Assembly (NCBI GenBank): GCA_021773195.1
Contig: JAJFKN010000029.1
Coordinates: 1-64,000, forward strand
Origin: Gammaproteobacteria bacterium
Lineage (GTDB): Bacteria > Pseudomonadota > Gammaproteobacteria > JAKBBU01
Direction: 5' to 3'
DNA length: 64,000 nucleotides
This document shows positions 58,204 through 64,000 of this stretch, one piece after another. The notes beneath the pieces were generated by a model that was not told the DNA's origin, searched no databases, and was given only the letters and a program-made list of their open reading frames with translations. Within the stretch, counting starts at the first letter, position 1, and each line of letters begins with the position of its first letter. Both the position numbers and the translations under genes were made by a program.

Positions 58204-58293
58204 GGGGTTACCTGCGATCAATTGTTCTAATAGGGGCATTAGTATTATTTAATGATCATTTTGCATTAAATTTGGACAGAAAGCAAGTTTTAA

Positions 58294-59601
58294 TTATTGA
58301 TCGGCATTCCGTTGAGTGGCGCTGAGTCCGGTGCTAGGAGCGCTGGTAGCGGTACTGGTGGCGGGTCCGTCCCTATCACTGGAAGTGCTTGAGCGCTTGC
58401 GAGTAAACATACTGTTACCCAGCAAGGAAGAAGCGCGCGGCGCTGTCATTTCACCTTCTTGAGGTGTTTCTTCCAGGCGGTAGTGGAAGATATCTCTGAT
58501 GGTTTGGCCCGGTTCCAATGTCTCTCTTTGTGGTTTTTTTGCTGCATCTTCTCCGAAAAAGATGCAGCGGGTATTGTCACTGTATGAGAGATACATGGTT
58601 TGTTTCTTAGCCACAGGGGGTGGGGTAAAGTCTGCTGGTCTGGTGTCATTATTCCAAGATGTTTGTGCAAGGTTTAACTCTTGGAAAAACAGTCTCATGT
58701 TAAAATCTATGAGATCGGCAGCGGACTCTTGCTGTTGGATTTCATCGCTATATAAATCTAAATAAAAATGATAACAGTGAGCGAATACCTCTATGTGATG
58801 ATCTTCGACCCGACCAGCAGGCAATTTTCGGATAATGGTTCGTAGTCCATCATAGTTTAGTTTGGCTTTTAACTTTTCTAAATTATAGGCATAACCGGCT
58901 ATGCCAAAACGAATGCATTGGGCCACTGACAGCAGGGTTTGTTCAAGAATTTTATCCTGGTATGAAGAAGCATTTAGGCCTAGATTTTTTAATAAATGAT
59001 CTTTGGGTAATGGTGTATCTTTGGCGGCAGAGATCAGATTATAACAGAGTGGTGTTAAAGCTTTATCTACAATGTATATGGCATTCCATTGTAAGCTTAA
59101 GGTGATGGCATTTTGAATGTGTTCCATGTTTAAAGCACCCATGCCCGTCGCTTTATAAAAGGCAGGTAGAATGCATTTATAAAGTTGGCTCGCCACACTG
59201 TCGGTATGAAATGGAAAGATTCCTTCATCTTCCACCGGACGTGTATTATGGTTGACTTTAGAAAGATGCAATTCATTCATGTCATAGTAAAGATACATGG
59301 CGAAAAGACGAGTGGGATCCAGCACGATAAGAGGCGTTTTGGATGTTTCGTGGGATTGCAGAAAGGTAAAGAATTCAAAAACATTACGTTCAGGTTCAGC
59401 CTCACCTAGGCCACTGGTTCGAATAGGGTAGGGAATAGGTGGGATAGTTAGAGTCGTTTTTTTATCACGCGAATCAGAAGGCATTGGGTGGGCACTGCCA
59501 TATCTATCCCTGATAGCTTGTTGATGTTCTTTTAGGCGAGTCGTAACTTGAGTTATTTGGTCTTTTTCTGCATCTTCGCGTAGTAGCTTATGGTTATACA
59601 T
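58294..59601 (-). CDS. Paralogous family member 3 (435 residues), effector candidate
   Basis: Closest to member 4: GEAEPERNVFEFFTFLQSHE (about 66-85) against GEADPASTPLVLFELIQSHE; AMYLYYDMNELHLSK (101-115); IQNAITLSLQWNAIYIV (162-178); CIRFGIAGYAYNLEKL. The tail is Ser/Thr/Arg-rich (KRSSTSSDRDGPATSTATSA) and disordered. No recognised domain, signal peptide or membrane segment. The gap to member 2 is 90 bases, to member 4 about 98. Confidence 0.75.
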   Translation of the reverse strand: MYNHKLLREDAEKDQITQVTTRLKEHQQAIRDRYGSAHPMPSDSRDKKTTLTIPPIPYPIRTSGLGEAEPERNVFEFFTFLQSHETSKTPLIVLDPTRLFAMYLYYDMNELHLSKVNHNTRPVEDEGIFPFHTDSVASQLYKCILPAFYKATGMGALNMEHIQNAITLSLQWNAIYIVDKALTPLCYNLISAAKDTPLPKDHLLKNLGLNASSYQDKILEQTLLSVAQCIRFGIAGYAYNLEKLKAKLNYDGLRTIIRKLPAGRVEDHHIEVFAHCYHFYLDLYSDEIQQQESAADLIDFNMRLFFQELNLAQTSWNNDTRPADFTPPPVAKKQTMYLSYSDNTRCIFFGEDAAKKPQRETLEPGQTIRDIFHYRLEETPQEGEMTAPRASSLLGNSMFTRKRSSTSSDRDGPATSTATSAPSTGLSATQRNADQ

Positions 59602-59699
59602 GTTAGGTTCTGCTTGATTCTTGTGATAATACTATAAAGGTATTTTGAATGACTATTAGGCAACGGTCAAGGTTTAAAGCTTCAGGCCTATTGAGGCTG

Positions 59700-61016
59700 C
59701 TATTGTAGGGCGCAGCCTTTTTTCGGTTGTGGGGGCGCATATATTTCTAGAGTTTCAAATGCCAAACCACTGGGGCGGCCATGACTGCCGAAGGTGCCGG
59801 TACAACTGGCTAAGGCGGCTTGGGATGTCGCACTATCACTTGTGAAGCGGATGTTCCCACCTTGTTTATCTTTTACGTAGGTAAGCAAGATTTTCTCTGG
59901 GCAGGGTTGGTTTTCTTGGAAATGAAACTTGGTCGTTACTTTTCTTGCATAACTTAATAAGAGCGACAGCTCTTCCCATGGAGCAAGCATTTTGGTTACC
60001 TGTGAGGCACCCCCGGCATAAGACATGCAGCAGAGGCTTTCAGCCTCATATTCAAAATCCATGTCACGGGGGCGGAAGCCATCAATAGAGACTGCATTTA
60101 AATTTGTATCGTCGTTCACGAGTTCTTGGGCCAGGGATGTTAGGTTTCTATGAATAATATCTTTTCTGAAAGGATTGTTTTCCTCTGAATTTTCCTTCCA
60201 TTTTACTTCGAATGATGCAAAGTCTGCAGCATGTTGCTCATAGTAGTAATGACAGCATTGGGCTAAGTAAGTTTTGTCTTCTGCAGATAGGTCTTTTGAA
60301 GTATGGCGTAGCCAGAGTTGAAATGCCGCTAATTTTTCTGACATGGTGTTATAGCCATGGGCATAACCTGCAATAGCAATGCGTAAACAGGCTGTAAGTC
60401 CCAGCAATAAATTTTCTTTAGCTTGTGTTTTTAGATCATCTAGACCTTGAATATCTTTTTCTGATAGTGAATCAAAATCCGGGAAGGAGGGGGTAGCGCT
60501 GGTGACACATTGAGTGATTAAATTATGGGTTCTTACTCGTGCAATAAATAACTGGTTCCATTGGAAGACTAGTTTAACTGCTTCTATTATTTCTGCCGCT
60601 GTAAGAGTTTCGCTCTGACCCATGGCGGTATAAAATTCTAGTACCATGGCGTATAACTGTTTTATCCAGTTAGCATTTGCCTGTCCATCTGGCTTTAAAA
60701 ACAATGCTTCACGGTGATAATAGAGAAAGATAGCTAGCAGGTGTATTGTCTTCGTCAGGTATAATGGGTGTCTGCTTGCTTCATGGCTTTGGATTAATTC
60801 AAACAATACCAGTGGCGTGCTAGCAGGGTCAGCTTCACCCAGGGATTCAGGAATGATTGCAAAGGGGGCGATATCTAATCGTCTTGCTGCAGATGGGCCT
60901 ACTTCGGGTTTGCGATGGTGCTTTGCATACGCCTCAGTGATGTTTGACTGGATCTTTGTCCAGTGTGGCCAGCGGGTTTCAATGGTCATAAATGATTGTA
61001 ATTCTTGTCTTAACAT
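59700..61016 (-). CDS. Paralogous family member 4 (438 residues), effector candidate
   Basis: Start chosen at the ATG at 61016 (MLRQELQSFMTIETRWPHWT), with AAAGGTAACATC just ahead; the longer frame adds 21 residues. Contains GEADPASTPLVLFELIQSHE (60-79), LLAIFLYYHREALFLK (93-108), IIEAVKLVFQWNQLFIA (143-159) and ACLRIAIAGYAHGYN. Ends GCALQ without the long Ser-rich tail of the others. First gene of the four in transcription order. Confidence 0.75.
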   Translation of the reverse strand: MLRQELQSFMTIETRWPHWTKIQSNITEAYAKHHRKPEVGPSAARRLDIAPFAIIPESLGEADPASTPLVLFELIQSHEASRHPLYLTKTIHLLAIFLYYHREALFLKPDGQANANWIKQLYAMVLEFYTAMGQSETLTAAEIIEAVKLVFQWNQLFIARVRTHNLITQCVTSATPSFPDFDSLSEKDIQGLDDLKTQAKENLLLGLTACLRIAIAGYAHGYNTMSEKLAAFQLWLRHTSKDLSAEDKTYLAQCCHYYYEQHAADFASFEVKWKENSEENNPFRKDIIHRNLTSLAQELVNDDTNLNAVSIDGFRPRDMDFEYEAESLCCMSYAGGASQVTKMLAPWEELSLLLSYARKVTTKFHFQENQPCPEKILLTYVKDKQGGNIRFTSDSATSQAALASCTGTFGSHGRPSGLAFETLEIYAPPQPKKGCALQ

Positions 61017-61109
61017 GATGTTACCTTTGATGATTGTTCTTAGTGGTGAGTTGTACGTTATTAGTTGGCCATTCTGCACTGATATTAGCCATAGGTCAAG
61101 GCTGGAGGG

Positions 61110-61523
61110 CTAAGCCAACATGGCCCGGGCCGCATCGGCGAGAAATTGCGAGCGGCTTTTGCCTGTCATTTTGGCGTAATGGTCTACTTTGGTTAATAGG
61201 CCTACATCTATGGAGACATTAAGGCGTTTCGCGAAGCCAGCTGGGACCACAATGCGGATAACAGTGGGGATGGCACCGTGATACTCGGGGTTTTCAATAA
61301 TGGTTTCCAATGGGCTTGGTTCAGGCAGCACTTCATTATCTTGTCACATGCCTTCTAGATGAAAGATTAATCCGCTTCTTGCATTTTCCAGTGCTTCATC
61401 AAGGTTTTTCCCAGCGAAGCCACAACCGGGAAAATCAGGGAACATTATCCCAAAATTGCTTTTGCCGGATTTATCAATTAGCGCCACATAATTTATATAT
61501 ATGAAAGCATCCTCTAACATCAT
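61110..61523 (-). pseudogene. hicB: HicB-type antitoxin interrupted by an in-frame TGA
   Basis: Reading from the ATG at 61523, MMLEDAFIYINYVALIDKSG and FGIMFPDFPGCGFAGKNLDE are the HicB partial RNase-H fold; the frame hits TGA at 61344-61346 after HLEGM. It continues in the same frame as QDNEVLPEPSPLETI, into AGFAKRLNVSIDVGLLTKVD and KSRSQFLADAARAML, the ribbon-helix-helix end of HicB. One base change would restore a full antitoxin of 136 residues. The first ATG overlaps the hicA stop. Confidence 0.85.
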
Positions 61524-61612
61524 TCCCACCCTGCCTGTTTGAAAATACTATTTACAACAAACCGGGATAAATCTTTTACCGGATGTTGCGGGGTAACAGT
61601 GCCCGGTTTGCG
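61520..61612 (-). pseudogene. hicA: Truncated HicA toxin, C-terminal 30 residues
   Basis: The 31 codons (30 residues plus stop) between the CCA end of tRNA-Gly and hicB read RKPGTVTPQHPVKDLSRFVV then NSIFKQAGWE and stop. That is the C-terminal part of HicA (normally about 60 residues, KPGTVTVPHP...ILKQAG). The N-terminal half, including the catalytic His, is missing: the frame begins exactly where the tRNA gene ends. Stop overlaps the hicB ATG. Confidence 0.82.
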
Positions 61613-61686
61613 TGGAGCGGGTGATGGGAATCGAACCCACGTTCTCAGCTTGGGAAGCTGACGTTCTACCATTGAACTACACCCGC
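61613..61686 (-). tRNA. tRNA-Gly (anticodon CCC)
   Basis: A 74-base cloverleaf with encoded CCA. Read on the minus strand: acceptor GCGGGTG/CATCCGC-type pairing, anticodon loop TTCCCAA with CCC, T-loop TTCGATT. It resembles E. coli glyU. Its 3' end is joined directly to a broken hicA gene. Confidence 0.96.
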
Positions 61687-61737
61687 GGAAGTTGGGGCTA
61701 TCATAGTATTTGTTACCCGGGTATACAAGCCAGAGTT

Positions 61738-61775
61738 AGTTACGCAGGAAATACAATTGTACTTTCTGCGTAACT
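61738..61775. repeat. 38-base palindrome upstream of trmB, with a nearby half-copy
   Basis: AGTTACGCAGGAAATACAAT continues into the imperfect reverse complement ending TGCGTAACT, centred on CAATTG. At 61792-61812 GTTACGCAAGAATTACAATTG repeats the left half. It lies between tRNA-Gly and trmB. Confidence 0.75.
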
Positions 61776-61875
61776 GATATTTGTTTTTTATGTTACGCAA
61801 GAATTACAATTGTTATTCTCAACTATCCCAATTAAGGTAGAATTGAAACCAAGTCCTGGTTATCATAGGGCCACT

Positions 61876-62562
61876 ATGAGTGAACAACCCAAACATCGAC
61901 CAATCCGAAGCTTCGTTCGTCGCGAAGGCCGTATTACGCCGGCTCAAGCCCGTGGTTTGGATGATTTATGGCCGCAATACGGTTTGAATCTGCCGCAAAC
62001 CCCTTTAGATTTATCCTCGCTGTTCCAAAGCGACCATCCTAAAGTATTGGAGATTGGTTGTGGTATGGGGGAAGGTTTATTGCATATGGCAGAAAACCAA
62101 CCTCAGTGGGATTTTATCGGTATCGAAGTGCATCGACCCGGTGTTGGCGCTTTGCTTAATGGTTTAGAAGAAAAACAATTAACCAATGTGCGGATATTTT
62201 GCCACGATGCCCTGGAAGTTTTGCGCGATGCAATACCTGATGCCAGTTTGGACCGAGTGTTATTATTTTTCCCTGATCCCTGGCCAAAAAAACGTCACCA
62301 CAAACGACGCATTGTGCAACCAGCCTTTTTAGAATTGTTAGCCAAGAAATTAAAACCCGGTGGCGTTTTCCATATGGCAACAGATTGGGAAAACTATGCG
62401 CAGAATGTGTTGGCGTTGCTCAATGAAACCCCAGGGTTTGTTAATCACTGCTTTGAGAAGGGCTACAGCGAACGCCCCGATTATCGGCCTATGACCCGTT
62501 TTGAGCGACGGGGCATTAGGCTTGGCCATGGGGTATGGGATATACTCTTCACTCGGGTGTAG
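61876..62562 (+). CDS. trmB: tRNA (guanine-N7-)-methyltransferase TrmB
   Basis: TrmB makes m7G46 in tRNA variable loops. Starting at the ATG at 61876 (MSEQPKHRPIRSFVRREGRI) gives 228 residues. SAM motif I is LEIGCGMGEGLLHMAENQP; the family's FFPDPWPKKRHHKRRIVQPA substrate block and YSERPDYRPMTRFERRGIRL end are present. The upstream region holds the palindrome described separately. Confidence 0.96.
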   Translation: MSEQPKHRPIRSFVRREGRITPAQARGLDDLWPQYGLNLPQTPLDLSSLFQSDHPKVLEIGCGMGEGLLHMAENQPQWDFIGIEVHRPGVGALLNGLEEKQLTNVRIFCHDALEVLRDAIPDASLDRVLLFFPDPWPKKRHHKRRIVQPAFLELLAKKLKPGGVFHMATDWENYAQNVLALLNETPGFVNHCFEKGYSERPDYRPMTRFERRGIRLGHGVWDILFTRV

Positions 62563-62646
62563 GGTCGTTGGTATTTCTACTATGTCGGCCGTATCTTGTG
62601 CAATATTATATGGTGCAGAAATTGTAAAAGGAATTGATCGTATTTC

Positions 62647-64000
62647 ATGCTTAATACTCAGTTAGCCGTCTATATCATTTTATTAGCCACCCTGATCCTA
62701 TTTATTTGGGGCAAGTGGCGTTATGACGTGGTGGCCGGCATGGCCCTTATGGCCACGGTGTTAGTGGGTGCTATTCCTGTCGCTCAAGCCTTTAATGGGT
62801 TTGCCAATGCGGCGGTAATTACCGTGGCGGCAGTGATGGTGATCTCCCAAGTGATTTCCGATTCCGGAGTCACGGCTTTGGCGGCCAAAGGGTTAAAGCC
62901 CTTCACTAAGAATCCCTTAACCCATGTAGCAGCTTTAACAATAATTGCAGCCGTACTTTCGGCTTTCATGAACAATGTGGGTGCTTTGACTTTGTTAATG
63001 CCTCTAGCGATTCAAACGGCCCTGCGCGAACAACGCTCTCCTGCCATGTTGTTAATGCCCTTGGCCTTTGGTTCTATTTTGGGTGGCACCATGACTTTAA
63101 TCGGTACGCCACCGAACATTATTATTTCCAGTTATCGACTGCAGGCTGTGGGTCAACCTTTCAATATGTTTGATTTTTCCCCCGTGGGCATCGGCGTGAC
63201 GATAGTTGGTCTGCTTTTTGTGGTGTTTATTGGTTGGCGCTTAATTCCAAAAGAGCGCATGAAGCGCAAGGCCGTAGAAGATTCTTTCTTAATTCAAGAC
63301 TACATTACGGAGATTCATTTAACAGAAAAATCCACATTAATTGGTAGAACTGTAGCTGAAGTGGAAGCATTGGCTGAAGAGGGCGCTTATATTCTGGGTA
63401 TCATTCGCAGTGATAAAAAGCGCACCAATCTGTCTCAAGAGATGGTCCTAAATGAAGAAGACATAGTTGTTATTTCCGCGCCCTCTAAGCAAATAGAACA
63501 ATTAGTGAATGCCACTAAGTCAGAACTGATGCACAGTAAAAAAATTGGCGAAGAAACCGTAGCTCATGAAGACAATGGTATTATGGAAGTAGTCGTGCCT
63601 CCACGTTCTACTATTGAAGGTTTCTCCGTAAAACGCCTGCAATTGCGTTCCCGTTATCACATTAATTTAGTGGCTATTTCCCGCCAGGGCAAACCCTTTC
63701 GCCAACGGATTTCCCAAGTGGCTTTGACCGCGGGGGACATTTTGTTGCTGCAAGGTGACACGGATACCCTAAAAGAAACCGTGACGGAATTGGGTTTTTT
63801 ACCCTTAGCGGGTAGCGGGATTGAAATTGGTTTGCGCCGCTCTAAATCCATGCCACTGTTATTATTTGCGGGGGCCATCGCTTTAAGTGCCTTCAATATA
63901 CTACCCATTCAAATCAGTTTTTCTTTAGCGGTTTTATTGATGATTTTGTTCAATATGATTTCCTTGAAGAAGGCTTATCAGAGTGTAGATTGGTCTATTA
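62647..64000 (+). CDS. SLC13/DASS-type anion transporter with two TrkA-C domains (partial)
   Basis: The frame opens at ATG 62647 (MLNTQLAVYIILLATLILFI) and runs past the right edge; 451 codons are visible. An N-terminal membrane half contains the family block FMNNVGALTLLMPLAI and GGTMTLIGTPPNIIIS (SNT-like signature). Residues about 210-395 are two soluble TrkA-C regulatory domains, for example EIHLTEKSTLIGRTVAEVEA and VVVPPRSTIEGFSVKRLQLR. Membrane segments resume near the window end. Such proteins carry sulfate or dicarboxylates; the substrate is unknown. A ribosome site is weak. Confidence 0.88.
   Translation, partial: MLNTQLAVYIILLATLILFIWGKWRYDVVAGMALMATVLVGAIPVAQAFNGFANAAVITVAAVMVISQVISDSGVTALAAKGLKPFTKNPLTHVAALTIIAAVLSAFMNNVGALTLLMPLAIQTALREQRSPAMLLMPLAFGSILGGTMTLIGTPPNIIISSYRLQAVGQPFNMFDFSPVGIGVTIVGLLFVVFIGWRLIPKERMKRKAVEDSFLIQDYITEIHLTEKSTLIGRTVAEVEALAEEGAYILGIIRSDKKRTNLSQEMVLNEEDIVVISAPSKQIEQLVNATKSELMHSKKIGEETVAHEDNGIMEVVVPPRSTIEGFSVKRLQLRSRYHINLVAISRQGKPFRQRISQVALTAGDILLLQGDTDTLKETVTELGFLPLAGSGIEIGLRRSKSMPLLLFAGAIALSAFNILPIQISFSLAVLLMILFNMISLKKAYQSVDWSI

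Overview
The window looks like a gammaproteobacterial chromosome, most likely from an intracellular or host-associated member of the Legionellales/Coxiellaceae type. The reasons are the gammaproteobacterial gene orders (S10-spc-alpha ribosomal block; tRNA-fMet-rimP-nusA-infB-rbfA-truB-rpsO-pnp; asmA-mutY-yggX), a GacS/LetS-like hybrid kinase near a GacA/LetA-like regulator, an EnhA-like L,D-transpeptidase, a hipBST module, and several large proteins with eukaryote-like or disordered features typical of secreted effectors. The species cannot be named from the sequence alone.

Layout. 1-13.85 kb: end of tuf, then almost every gene of the S10, spc and alpha ribosomal operons, including secY, rpmJ and rpoA. 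13.9-17.7 kb: cytosolic hybrid histidine kinase, trmH, LuxR-type response regulator. 17.8-22.3 kb: an orphan VgrG-like type VI spike protein followed by an 822-residue protein of unknown function. 22.4-31.0 kb: tRNA-fMet and the nusA-infB-pnp operon. 31.2-37.8 kb: L,D-transpeptidase, two MFS carriers, a methyltransferase and unknown genes. 37.9-42.5 kb: a eukaryotic-like kinase with a glycine-zipper segment, then hipBST and a HEPN/MNT toxin-antitoxin pair lying just 3' of tRNA-Phe. 42.6-47.4 kb: yggX, a truncated HAD-UbiA gene, mutY, asmA. 47.6-50.75 kb: abiE remnant and an OPT transporter. 50.75-61.6 kb: accessory island with palindromic repeats, a 1177-residue protein carrying a polyproline stretch and a beta-thymosin/WH2-like actin-binding motif, four tandem genes of one divergent paralogous family, and a broken hicAB pair fused to the 3' end of tRNA-Gly. 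61.7-64 kb: trmB and the start of an SLC13-type transporter.

The housekeeping blocks supply translation, transcription termination, RNA decay and protein export. The accessory blocks look like a host-interaction set (kinase, WH2 protein, paralogous family, possible type VI spike) mixed with intact and decayed toxin-antitoxin modules and mobile palindromic repeats, several of them placed at tRNA 3' ends. The most promising unstudied material is the 51.3-61.0 kb cluster: the candidate actin-binding protein shares a C-terminal tail and/or start-region leader with members of the adjacent four-gene family.
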